A stretch of 40,632 nucleotides of DNA. It comes from Bacteroidetes bacterium GWF2_49_14 (GTDB lineage: Bacteria; Bacteroidota; Bacteroidia; Bacteroidales; UBA12481). The stretch is taken from NCBI GenBank assembly GCA_001769295.1, contig MEOR01000081.1, forward strand, positions 1 through 40,632. Direction: 5' to 3'. Both the position numbers and the translations under genes were made by a program. Positions 10,201 through 18,500 of this stretch are shown one piece after another. Below the pieces are notes generated by a model. It was given only the letters and a program-made list of their open reading frames with translations. It was not told where the DNA came from and ran no database searches. Positions within the stretch are counted from its first letter, which is position 1. Each line of letters opens with the position of its first letter.

Positions 10201-10456
10201 ATTAAAGGCTTATCCAAATCCATTTTCTGATGAACTGGCAATAGATTTTTTAAATGAGGAGCCTGGTTCGGTCAACATTCAAATAATAGCGCTCAGCGGG
10301 AAATTGATTGCACAAATTCTTGCGCCTGAAAGTTCAACTGGAAGAAGAATAATCTCCCTGACTCCTTTTGTTTCCCATTTGGGTCCGGGTTGTTATTTTA
10401 TTAAAATTCAGACGAGCACCAAGGCTTACAATCAGAAATTGCTAAAGATTGAATAA
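7277..10456 (+). CDS. Secreted protein with six lamin-tail domains and a type IX secretion sorting domain
   Basis: 1059 residues from ATG 7277; an in-frame TTG at 7250 lies inside the promoter box and is rejected. A signal peptide (MIKKFVLLIAMIPGTALLSQ) directs export. Six lamin-tail domains follow, each opening with a (I/V)NE(I/V/L) strand and a D/E-rich turn ending in DW(I/V)E(V/L/F)YN. They begin near residues 24, 207, 360, 511, 664 and 818. Each also has a GYLLLWAD-like strand and ends in a YGRxxDG...PTPGxAN motif. Residues ~974-1059 match a type A type-IX sorting domain (AYPNPF, CYFIKI, KLLKIE), so the protein should be moved across the outer membrane and anchored or released. No catalytic domain is visible; an adhesive or scaffold role is inferred. 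It is monocistronic between two terminators. Confidence 0.92.
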   Translation: MIKKFVLLIAMIPGTALLSQNIVINEVAASVVNSNVDDYGEYEDWIEVYNSSARDVDLAGWFITDNLKKPKKFKIPSGNPRLTTILAGSFLLFWPDRDTVQGPNHLGFALNRGGEELALYRPSPTGLILVDSVKYDSLPSDQSFGRCPERDNVWIILKRPTPGKANICSPVQEKRRLRFPVPEPPGYDSEVPWTWGVPEFTSIVIKVNELICNNSKSYADELGEYDDWVELYNPGSSPVNVAGWYVSDTTLPSTFHRIPTYDPNKTIVPAGGFLVLWADGQPIQGPAHLPFKFDKDGEEFYLAKMVNGQLQIMDQVVFPKAKNDVPYGRIPDGTGSWKVLSDPTPGTANVPARVLSGFVVNEIMAVSGPSVLDEWGEETDWIEFYNPSGSPVNLGGLYITDSTGDLQKSRIPTHIPDSTTIASGGYLLLYADNATWQGCRHLNFKLPAGGEKIVLTQADGVTPLTEISYSYQAGDASYGRFPNGTENWVFTTPSPGQPNTYSFSPVTGIYINEILADNLTTFPDNLGEIEDWIELYNSNDFAVNVGGLYLSDSLGHTLQFRIPNTFPDSTTIPPLSFMVFWADNDPRQGVRHLDLKLSGSGEFVSLSQFRSEATILDSYNFGLQIENIAIGRYPDGQPEWSVMSVPSPGSANQKLDVTRTTGLYINEIMARSTKTYPDETGAFSDWIEVYNSNDYAIDLAGKYLTNVLNQPALSQVPANSAAMTTIPGKGYLVFRADELPAAGILHLKFSLKGSGDQVGLYENIGGYYYVIDSVTYGIQDSDISFGRLTDGASGWTLFTIPTPNSANGVEPSAIKGLYINEIMARNTKTIQDDGGRYEDWIELYNSTNQMIDIGGLYFSDTKDEPLKSMIPINNPAKTRIPAKSYLLVWPDLQRTEGALHLNFELAGAGEPLTIVQLLNGTNHILDSISYPIQTADISYGRLGDGAPWWAWFRTPTPDAANSTQTADLQLVPEGELKAYPNPFSDELAIDFLNEEPGSVNIQIIALSGKLIAQILAPESSTGRRIISLTPFVSHLGPGCYFIKIQTSTKAYNQKLLKIE
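7343..10170 (+). repeat. Six tandem lamin-tail repeat units within one gene
   Basis: Units start near bases 7346, 7895, 8354, 8806, 9267 and 9730, so five of the six are about 450-465 bases long; the first is about 550. The last two are the most alike: both open with GLYINEIMAR followed by a TKT motif, and their DNA still matches closely there. This suggests a fairly recent duplication. The others are diverged to motif level. Confidence 0.85.
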
Positions 10457-10458
10457 AA

Positions 10459-10482
10459 AAAAGCCGACTGAAGCCGGCTTTT
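10459..10482. terminator. Bidirectional terminator between the lamin-tail gene and the ferredoxin gene
   Basis: AAAAGCCG (10459-10466) pairs with CGGCTTTT (10475-10482) across an eight-base loop. The run of A on one side and T on the other lets it stop transcription from both directions. It starts two bases after the lamin-tail stop codon and ends 15 bases from the ferredoxin stop. Confidence 0.85.
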
Positions 10483-10497
10483 GTGAGGGAAGTACCA

Positions 10498-10665
10498 TTA
10501 AACAGGATGTATGGCTTCAACCGGACATACATCAGCACATGCTCCGCAATCGGTGCATTCATCCGGATTAATCTTATAAATATCCCCTTCAGAAATTGCT
10601 TCAACCGGACATTCATCAATGCAGGTTCCGCATGCTGTGCAATCATCATTAATTTTGTAAGCCAT
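10498..10665 (-). CDS. Small 2[4Fe-4S] ferredoxin
   Basis: 55 residues beginning MAYKINDDCTACGTC. Two complete CxxCxxCxxxCP motifs are present: CTACGTCIDECP and CTDCGACADVCP, each followed by VEAI. The protein is a classic clostridial-type bacterial ferredoxin, a soluble low-potential electron carrier used by enzymes such as pyruvate:ferredoxin oxidoreductase, Rnf or hydrogenase, none of which is in this window. The internal symmetry (CPVEAI twice) is the usual sign of ancient duplication. It has its own promoter (TAACTTTGC on minus) and a shared terminator, so it is a single-gene unit. Overlapping longer frames on both strands here are shadows. Confidence 0.95.
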   Translation of the reverse strand: MAYKINDDCTACGTCIDECPVEAISEGDIYKINPDECTDCGACADVCPVEAIHPV

Positions 10666-10691
10666 TTTACTTGAGTTTTAATTTTGCCTCG

Positions 10692-10724
10692 CAAAGTTAA
10701 ATGATTTTTCTTTTCAGGAACAAT
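10692..10724 (-). promoter_or_regulatory. Ferredoxin promoter (TAnnTTTG type)
   Basis: On minus, TAACTTTG (10699-10692, followed by C) is a perfect -7 element. ATTG at 10724-10721 is a near-match to the -33 TTTG element, with a 21-base spacer. The start codon is 26 bases downstream of the box. Confidence 0.65.
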
Positions 10725-10783
10725 CGAACTATTTTTTTGTATTTTAAAGCACCAATTGAAACCGACTTAAGTAAAGATAAACC

Positions 10784-12724
10784 ATGAGTTTTTTGCAATT
10801 TGATAAAACACAGCTGATTAACCTGGAATATAGTCTTTCCAAAGAAATTCTACTGGCTAATCCCTCAGGCGCGTATGCCAGCTCAACCATTATCGGTTGC
10901 AATACGAGGAAGTATCATGGTCTCCTGATCGCCCCGGTTACTGAGTTGGACGGTGGCAGGCATGTACTGCTGTCGTCATTGGATGAAACCATCATTCAGC
11001 ATGATCAGGAGTTCAATCTGGGTATTCACCGATATCCCGGCCAGTATTATCCCAAAGGCCACAAATATGCAAGGTGGTTTGAAATGGACCCTGTTTGGAA
11101 GATGGTTTACCGGGTTGGTGGGGTAGTTCTGCACAAAGAAATTCTGTTGGATGAGAAAGACCCCAGATTATTGGTGAGGTATACCCTTCAGGAGGCTCAC
11201 AGTGCAACGATCCTGCGCATAAAGCCGTTTCTTGCATTCCGCAGTATACATGATCTGAGTCATGCAAACATGGCAACAGACACTCGTACAACCCATTGCG
11301 CCAATGGTATCAGCATGCGGCTTTACGCCGGTTATCCGAAGTTGTTCCTCCAGACATCAAAGAAAACGGAGTTTGTTTCTGCACCTGACTGGTATCGTCA
11401 GATTGAGTATCTGAAAGAGCAGCGGCGGGGATATGATTATCAGGAAGACCTTTTTGTACCAGGTTTTTTTCAGACTGTAATTAAAACCGGAGAAAGTATT
11501 GTTCTTGCTGCAGGCCTGGAGGAACTTGCTCCGGCAGGACTGAAAAAAAGATTTGCAAGCCAGCTAGAGAAAATTCCGTTGAGAAAGACATTTGAAGAGG
11601 TACTGAAAAATACTGCCAGTTCCTTTATTATCGATATTGATGGGGAGAAGGAGATTGTTTCCGGATTCCATTGGTTCGGAGCCTGGGGAAGGAATTGTTG
11701 GATTGCGCTGCCGGGCCTGACAATTGCAGCGGGCAGGCCTGAATTATTTAGGGTTATCGCAGGATCCCTGGTCAAGAAACTGAAAACAGGTCTTTTCCCC
11801 AACCACTCACCGGACCGAAACCGGCCTGTTTATCGCGGCGTTGACGGTTCTCTGTGGATGATCTGGGCTTTCAATCAATATGCTAACGATCAAAATAATG
11901 CCTTGAAAGTCTGGGAAACGTTTGGTTCTGCCATCCGGGAGGTATTGAATGCTTACCGGGAAGGTATCAATCCGGGAATCCATATGCACGAAAATGGCTT
12001 GCTTAATGCGTTTCTTCCTCATCTTTCCCTTACCTGGATGAGTGCCTATACCGATGGAGAACCGGTTACGCAGCGCCCGGGATTTGCGGTTGAAGTGAAT
12101 GCATTGTGGTATAATGCGGTCTGTTTTGCTGTAGATATGGCCAGGAAAGCTGGAGATGAGGGTTTCGTCGAGAAATGGAGTGACTTACCCGATTTGATCA
12201 GGGCAAGTTTTCAATGTACTTTCTGGGATCCTGATAGAAGGTATTTGGCTGATTATGTATTTAACGGAGAAAAGAACTGGGATGTCAGACCCAACCAGGT
12301 CCTTGCAGTTTCGATGCCTTTTTCACCGCTATCGGATGAACAAAAAAGATCAATACTGGAATGCGTCCAAAACGAGCTGCTAACTCCCAAAGGACTCCGG
12401 ACACTGTCACCGAGACATGAGGATTTTAAGATTAGTTATGAGGGAGATCATACCAACCGTGATCTGGCTTATCATCAGGGTACCGTGAGACCTTGGTTGC
12501 TGGGCCATTTTGCAGAAGGCTGGCTGGGATTGTATGGCCGCAGCGGAAAACATTTTATCGAAGCACTGGTCAAAAATTTTGAGGAGGATATTTTTGAACA
12601 TGGCCTGGGAACAATTTCAGAAGTATATGACGGGAATCTTCCTCACGCTCCCTGCGGGGCCATCTCATCGGCTGCAAGCGTTGCTGAGATTCTTAGAATT
12701 ATGCACCTGTTGAAGAAAACATGA
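10784..12724 (+). CDS. Glycogen debranching enzyme (amylo-alpha-1,6-glucosidase, GH133 type)
   Basis: 646 residues, usual for the bacterial/archaeal two-domain enzyme. The N-terminal beta-rich domain (~1-260) opens with LANPSGAYASSTIIGCNTRKYHGLL, a family hallmark. The C-terminal (alpha/alpha)6 domain (~290-640) contains GRNCWIALPG, GVDGSLWMIWAF and AYHQGTVRPWLLG. It removes alpha-1,6 branches from glycogen or limit dextrin in the cytoplasm; no signal peptide is seen. Its TGA overlaps the ATG of the next gene by four bases (ATGA), implying translational coupling. First gene of the plus-strand glycogen operon. I found no strong promoter box in the ~80 bases upstream. Confidence 0.92.
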   Translation: MSFLQFDKTQLINLEYSLSKEILLANPSGAYASSTIIGCNTRKYHGLLIAPVTELDGGRHVLLSSLDETIIQHDQEFNLGIHRYPGQYYPKGHKYARWFEMDPVWKMVYRVGGVVLHKEILLDEKDPRLLVRYTLQEAHSATILRIKPFLAFRSIHDLSHANMATDTRTTHCANGISMRLYAGYPKLFLQTSKKTEFVSAPDWYRQIEYLKEQRRGYDYQEDLFVPGFFQTVIKTGESIVLAAGLEELAPAGLKKRFASQLEKIPLRKTFEEVLKNTASSFIIDIDGEKEIVSGFHWFGAWGRNCWIALPGLTIAAGRPELFRVIAGSLVKKLKTGLFPNHSPDRNRPVYRGVDGSLWMIWAFNQYANDQNNALKVWETFGSAIREVLNAYREGINPGIHMHENGLLNAFLPHLSLTWMSAYTDGEPVTQRPGFAVEVNALWYNAVCFAVDMARKAGDEGFVEKWSDLPDLIRASFQCTFWDPDRRYLADYVFNGEKNWDVRPNQVLAVSMPFSPLSDEQKRSILECVQNELLTPKGLRTLSPRHEDFKISYEGDHTNRDLAYHQGTVRPWLLGHFAEGWLGLYGRSGKHFIEALVKNFEEDIFEHGLGTISEVYDGNLPHAPCGAISSAASVAEILRIMHLLKKT

Positions 12725-14097
12725 GAAATATGCGTGTACTGATGTTTGGATGGGAGTTTCCACCCCATATCAGCGGAGGTTTGGGAACGGCCTGCTACGG
12801 GCTCACCAGAGGTCTTGCCTTCAGGGATGTCGATGTTATCTTTGCGGTTCCTAAAGCATATGGCGACGAGGACCAGTCCAATGTCAGGCTTATTGGTGCT
12901 TCACAAGTACCGGTTAGAAAAAGATCCTTTGTTTTCAAAAATGACCTTGTTACCAACCATGAAAATTTTACAGAAGAGAGATCCAGAGAACTTGTTTATA
13001 TTGAGATTGGATCCCGGTTGGTCCCCTATCTTTCCCCGGAAGAATTTGAACAATACATACGTGATCGGGTGATTGAGGAAGATTACTCCTGGTCCCGGCC
13101 CATCGATAGGGAAATTCCGGCGACTGCCACCCTGACCGACGTCATCGGTACCATTGATTTTACCGGTAAATATGGACCTGATCTGATGCAGGAGGTATCC
13201 AATTACGCACTGGTTGCTTCGGAAATAGCCCTGGAAAACGATTTTGATATCATTCACGCACATGATTGGTTAACCTATCCGGCAGGGATTGCGGCTAAAA
13301 AAAGTAGCGGAAAACCGCTTGTTGTCCATGTTCATGCCACTGAATTCGACCGGACAGGCGAAAACTACAACACCATCGTCTTTGATATTGAGAAAGCCGG
13401 AATGGAGGTTGCTGACCTGGTTATTACGGTCAGCAACCTTACAAGAAATATAGTCATCAAACGTTATGGCATCGATCCCAAAAAAGTGGTGACCGTTTAT
13501 AATGCGGTTGAATCCGGCAATGAAAACCGGATTGACCAACCGGTAAAATCTGTCGAAGAAAAGGTGGTTACTTTCCTTGGCAGGATAACCTATCAAAAAG
13601 GCCCTGAGTATTTTATGGAGGCTGCCGCCAAGGTGTTAAAACATGCCGACAATGTAAGGTTTGTAATGGCCGGAAGCGGGGATTTGCTGAGAAAAATGAT
13701 CCGTTATGCAGCCAGGCTGGGAATCACCGAGAAATTCCATTTTACCGATTTTTTAAAAGGACCCGAAGTGGACCTTATGTTTTCCCTTAGCGATGTTTAT
13801 GTTATGCCATCTGTTTCGGAGCCATTTGGAATTAGCCCGCTTGAAGCAATGCGATCCAATGTACCGGTTATTATATCCAAGCAATCCGGCGTTTCTGAGG
13901 TTCTGAAACATGCCATTAAGATTGATTTCTGGGATGTTGACGCGATGGCAGATGCCATCTACGGATTAGTAACCTATGAATCACTTCCAACCATGTTCCG
14001 CCAGTTTGGCAAGGAAGAGGTTGAAAACATGAAATGGGAGAATGCAGCCCTTCAGATCAAGAATTGCTATATAAAATTATTGTATCCAAGTAGTTAG
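12721..14097 (+). CDS. GT4/GT5-type glycosyltransferase, probable glycogen synthase-like
   Basis: 458 residues, GT-B fold. The N-terminal FGWEFPPHISGGLGTACYGL is the glycine-rich loop of starch/glycogen-synthase-like enzymes. DFDIIHAHDWLTYPAG lies mid-protein, and the C-terminal nucleotide-sugar domain has TFLGRITYQKGPEYFMEAA and the E-x7-E motif SEPFGISPLEAM (E367, E375). ATG 12721 overlaps the previous stop; ATG 12730 (MRVLMFGWEF) is an equally plausible start. Position between a debranching enzyme and a GH57 enzyme argues for a role in alpha-glucan metabolism. Donor (ADP- or UDP-glucose) and exact product cannot be read from sequence. It is the second apparent synthase in the locus, besides the GT3 module downstream. 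Confidence 0.85.
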   Translation: MRNMRVLMFGWEFPPHISGGLGTACYGLTRGLAFRDVDVIFAVPKAYGDEDQSNVRLIGASQVPVRKRSFVFKNDLVTNHENFTEERSRELVYIEIGSRLVPYLSPEEFEQYIRDRVIEEDYSWSRPIDREIPATATLTDVIGTIDFTGKYGPDLMQEVSNYALVASEIALENDFDIIHAHDWLTYPAGIAAKKSSGKPLVVHVHATEFDRTGENYNTIVFDIEKAGMEVADLVITVSNLTRNIVIKRYGIDPKKVVTVYNAVESGNENRIDQPVKSVEEKVVTFLGRITYQKGPEYFMEAAAKVLKHADNVRFVMAGSGDLLRKMIRYAARLGITEKFHFTDFLKGPEVDLMFSLSDVYVMPSVSEPFGISPLEAMRSNVPVIISKQSGVSEVLKHAIKIDFWDVDAMADAIYGLVTYESLPTMFRQFGKEEVENMKWENAALQIKNCYIKLLYPSS

Positions 14098-14102
14098 CCA
14101 TT

Positions 14103-15497
14103 ATGAGAAATATTTGCTTTTACTTCCAGGTTCACCAGCCCTTTCGCCTGAAACGTTACCGGTTTTTTGATTTGGGGAACGATCATTATTATTATGATGA
14201 TTACCTTAATAAACACATTCTCAAAAAGGTTGCCAACCGATGCTACCTGCCGACCAACGAGTTACTTTATAATTTAATTAAAGAGAATGGAAACCAGTTT
14301 AAAGTTGCTTTCTCCTTAACCGGCGTTTTCCTGGAGCAACTCGAGCTATATGCACCAGAGGTCATTAAAAGTTTCAGGAAACTGGCTGATACCGGCTGTG
14401 TCGAGTTTCTGTCGGAAACCTATTCCCATTCACTGGCCTCCCAGGCAGACCCGGATGAGTTTATTGATCAGGTTAACCAACACCGAAAAAAAATAGAGGA
14501 TCTTTTCCGAGTCACTCCTAAAGTTTTCCGGAATACCGAATTGGTCTATTCCGATGCAGTTGGAGAGCAGGTATCGAAAATGGGATTTACCTCCATGCTC
14601 GCGGAAGGTGCAAAGCATGTACTGGGATGGAAAAGCCCCAATTTTCTTTATTATAATGTGTTGAATCCCCGGTTGAAAGTTCTTTTGCGGAATTATAAGC
14701 TAAGTGATGACATTGCCTTCAGGTTCTCAAACCGATCCTGGTCGGAATGGCCGCTTAAAGCGGATAAGTATATTCAATGGATAAAGGCTCTGCCTAAGGA
14801 AGAAGAGTTTGTCAACCTTTTCATGGACTATGAGACGTTTGGAGAGCACCAACCGCTGGAATCAGGTATTCATATGTTTTTGGAGAATCTGGTCAGGATG
14901 GTTATTTCGGATCCCGAACTTGGTTTCACAACCCCTTCTGAATTGACAGAAAGGTATCAGCCTGTCGCGCCTTTATCCGTTCCATACCCAAGCTCCTGGG
15001 CTGATGAAGAGCGGGATTTATCGGCATGGCTGGGTAATGAGATGCAGAAAGAAGCATTCGGCCGGCTTAATTCCCTGCGTAACCTGGTTATCCTTGCAGG
15101 GGACAAAGACCTGACCAAAGATTATGATTACCTGCAGGCCAGCGATCATTTCTATTACATGTCGACCAAGTTTTTTGCCGATCAGTCCGTTCATAACTAT
15201 TTCAATCCTTACAATAGCCCATACGATGCTTTCATAAATTACATGAACGTTTTATCAGACTTTATAATTCGTCTCGAGAAGAAAACCAAGCGGATCCGCT
15301 TTCACGGAATTCCGCTTGAAGAGTTATCGGGACAAGCCCTTGAACAGGCAATTCTATCCTATGAAGGAACCCTCAAGGAATTAAGAAAACGCAGGAATTT
15401 AATGACAAAATCAAAAGATACCAGTACCCCGGCCAAAACCAATCCTACCAAAGATTTCCCTCCGGAAACCGCAAAGGTCAAAAAGAAAAAAAATTAG
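14103..15497 (+). CDS. GH57 family alpha-glucan-acting enzyme
   Basis: 464 residues. GH57 motifs are visible: motif 1 HQPFRL (11-16), the nucleophile region VEFLSETYSHS with E105, and the acid/base region FMDYETFGEHQ with D242. GH57 includes alpha-amylases, 4-alpha-glucanotransferases and branching enzymes; with no signal peptide this one acts in the cytoplasm, presumably on glycogen or maltodextrin. The C-terminus ends in a low-complexity lysine-rich tail (KVKKKKN). The gene starts five bases after the upstream GT stop and lies in the plus-strand glycogen operon. Exact specificity is unresolved. Confidence 0.9.
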   Translation: MRNICFYFQVHQPFRLKRYRFFDLGNDHYYYDDYLNKHILKKVANRCYLPTNELLYNLIKENGNQFKVAFSLTGVFLEQLELYAPEVIKSFRKLADTGCVEFLSETYSHSLASQADPDEFIDQVNQHRKKIEDLFRVTPKVFRNTELVYSDAVGEQVSKMGFTSMLAEGAKHVLGWKSPNFLYYNVLNPRLKVLLRNYKLSDDIAFRFSNRSWSEWPLKADKYIQWIKALPKEEEFVNLFMDYETFGEHQPLESGIHMFLENLVRMVISDPELGFTTPSELTERYQPVAPLSVPYPSSWADEERDLSAWLGNEMQKEAFGRLNSLRNLVILAGDKDLTKDYDYLQASDHFYYMSTKFFADQSVHNYFNPYNSPYDAFINYMNVLSDFIIRLEKKTKRIRFHGIPLEELSGQALEQAILSYEGTLKELRKRRNLMTKSKDTSTPAKTNPTKDFPPETAKVKKKKN

Positions 15498-15520
15498 TTA
15501 CTTCGCCTTCATTTTAAAAT

Positions 15521-18500
15521 ATGGGTATGTTGGATAACGGACAGGGGATCATTCCGCAGGTTGTATTTGAGGTAAGTTGGGAAGTTTGTAATAAAGTTGG
15601 TGGAATTCATACAGTTCTTGCTTCCAAGTGTGAAGCAGCTATGGCATCGTTCGGGGACCAATATATCTTTATCGGTCCCGATATTTGGAGAGAGGAACAT
15701 GATAATCCTGAGTTTAATGAGGACACCGGTCTATTTCTGGGTTGGAAGGAGCACGCCCGGGGACTGGGCTTAAATTTCAGAACCGGAACCTGGAACATAC
15801 CGGGTTCACCCCAGACGATCATTATTGACTTTACCCCACTGATTCCGAGGAAAGATGAGTTTTTCAGCAAAGCCTGGGAAGATTATAAACTCGATTCAAT
15901 CAGTGGCGATTGGGACTATGTTGAAGCCTCCCTGTTTGGTTTTGCTGCAGGGATGTTGATAAAGAGTTATACAGAATACTACCATATTCACGAGGTGGTT
16001 GCACAATTTCATGAATGGATGAGTGCAGCGGGTTTGCTTTTCATTGAAAAAGAGGCCCCGTACATCGCTACCGTTTTCACCACGCACGCAACCACTATCG
16101 GAAGGTCCATTGCTGGAAACGGACTTCCGCTGTATGAAACCCTTACCCAATATTCCGGTGATGAAATGGCAGGCAGGCTGAATGTAAGGGCGAAGCACTC
16201 ATTGGAACAGATCGCTGCCGTTGTTGCAGACCAGTTTACCACCGTTAGTAACATCACCGCTGAAGAGTGTACTATACTTCTGGGAAAAACTCCTGATCAG
16301 ATAACCCCGAATGGTTTTAATTCTGAAATTGTTCCAAATGCTTCAGTCCTTAAAAATCAGCGAATCGAATCCCGGGAAAAAATCCGGAATGTTGCCGAAG
16401 CGGTTTTTGGATCAAATGTCCCGGATGACGTACTCATTATTGGGACAAGCGGCAGGTACGAGTTTCGCAATAAAGGAATAGATATTTTTATCCGTGCACT
16501 GGCAAAGCTTGATAAGGAGAATCCGCAGGGTAAGGCTGTTTTGGCGCTGATCCTTGTACCTGCGAATAACTATGGCCCCAGAAGCCGGGTTGTCCAGAGA
16601 TTGGCCGGTGAGAACCCCGAAATGTCTGGATCCGTTCACCTTACACATAACCTTCACGATGCCGGTTTCGATCCCGTTCTCCGGCTCCTGGAGGAAGTGA
16701 ACCTCGACAATAATGAAAAGAGACGGGTTAAAGTGCTCTTTATCCCTTGTTACCTCAATGGAACCGACGGCCTGATAGATCTTACCTATTATCAGGTTCT
16801 TATGGGTCTTGATTATACCCTTTTCCCATCGTATTATGAACCCTGGGGGTATACACCTCAGGAAAGTCTTGCTTTTGGCGTCCCAACCCTGACAACTGAT
16901 TTATCGGGATTTGGCAGGTGGATGGCTCCTGTTACCGGTGATACCAAAAATGCGGCGTTGAATATTGCCCCGCGGATGAATAAATCCGATGATCAATTGA
17001 TCGCATGGATTAGCACTAACCTCAACGATTTTTCCAATTATTCAGATAAAGAGCTTCTCCAGGCCAGGGAGAAAGCAATTGAGCTATCACAAAAGACACT
17101 CTGGAAAGATTTTTTCACTTATTACCTTCTGGCTTACCAAACCGCGCTGGATGCAGTGAGTCTGGTTGACAGGCCTATGCCGGATCGTGTTGACGGTTCA
17201 GCCGAAGATGGGAGAATGAAGCTGGCCAGATCCAGCGATCCGATATGGAAAAGAGTTTTAGTGGAATCTGAATTTCCCCAGGACCTGAAGGGGCTGGAAG
17301 ATATCTCCAAGAATCTTTGGTGGACCTGGAATTATGAAGCTGAAAACCTGTTTCAATCCATTGACCCGATTCTTTGGGAGCAGGTGGAATACAATCCTAT
17401 TGCACTAATCAGGCAGATACCCCTCGGAAGGTTAATGGAACTTGAGACCGATGTTAGCTTCAATGAATCCTACCGGAGAGTTTATGAAAAGTTTAAAAAA
17501 TACATGGGGCGTACCAATCCCGCCCCAGGCCCCTCAATTGCTTATTTCAGCATGGAGTTTGGTTTTCATTCCAGCCTGAAAATCTATTCCGGAGGACTTG
17601 GTATTCTCGCAGGGGACTATTTAAAAGAAGCCAGTGACCGGAATGTTCCTTTGATTGGTGTGGGTCTTTTATACCGATACGGATATTTCAGGCAGGTTCT
17701 TACAATCACTGGAGAGCAGATTGCAGAAGATATTCAGGAACAGTTTTCCGACCTTCCGGTTCAACCTGTGTATGATGAGGAGGGACAATGGGTGGATACC
17801 CAGATCGCAATGCCAGGGAGAATGCTTCATATTCGCCTTTGGAAAGCGATGATTGGCAAGATTCCTCTGTATCTGATGGATACAGATTACGATGCCAACC
17901 AGCCCAATGACAGGTCCATAACCTACCATCTCTATGGTGGGGATGAAGAAAACCGGCTGAAGCAGGAGATGGTCCTCGGAACCGGCGGTATCCGTATGCT
18001 TGGGCGGTTAGGACTTTCACCTGATGTATATCATTGTAATGAAGGACATGCAGCTTTTATCGGACTTGAGAGAATAAGAAGGCTGATGGAGTATAAAAGG
18101 TTTACTTTCGATGAGTCCGTAGAGGTCGTTCGGTCTTCGACCCTTTTTACCACGCATACACCGGTACCTGCGGGGCATGATACCTTCACCGAGAATCTGA
18201 TCAGGACTTACATGGGGCATTACCCTGAAAGGATGAATATTTCATGGAACGACTTTATTAACCTGGGGAAAATCGATACAGGAAACACGAACGAGCGGTT
18301 TTCCATGTCGCACCTTGCAAGCCGGCTGTCCCAGGAGATCAATGCGGTTAGCAATCTTCACGGGCAGGTTACCCGAAAAATGTTCTCGGAGCTATGGAGG
18401 GGATATTATCCGGATGAACTTCATATCGGGTACGTAACCAACGGAGTGCATTATCAGACCTGGGCTGCTGAGATATGGCAGAAATTGCATATCAGGGTAT

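Noticed and set aside
10401-10694. Longer overlapping frames on both strands at the ferredoxin
   Set aside because: They are other frames of the 55-codon ferredoxin, whose two cysteine motifs, promoter and terminator identify the real gene at 10498-10665.
15450-15520. Programmed frameshift at the A-rich run (AAAAAGAAAAAAAAT) at the end of the GH57 gene
   Set aside because: The stop follows at once and the next gene has its own ATG with 23 bases between; no extended overlapping frame supports it.
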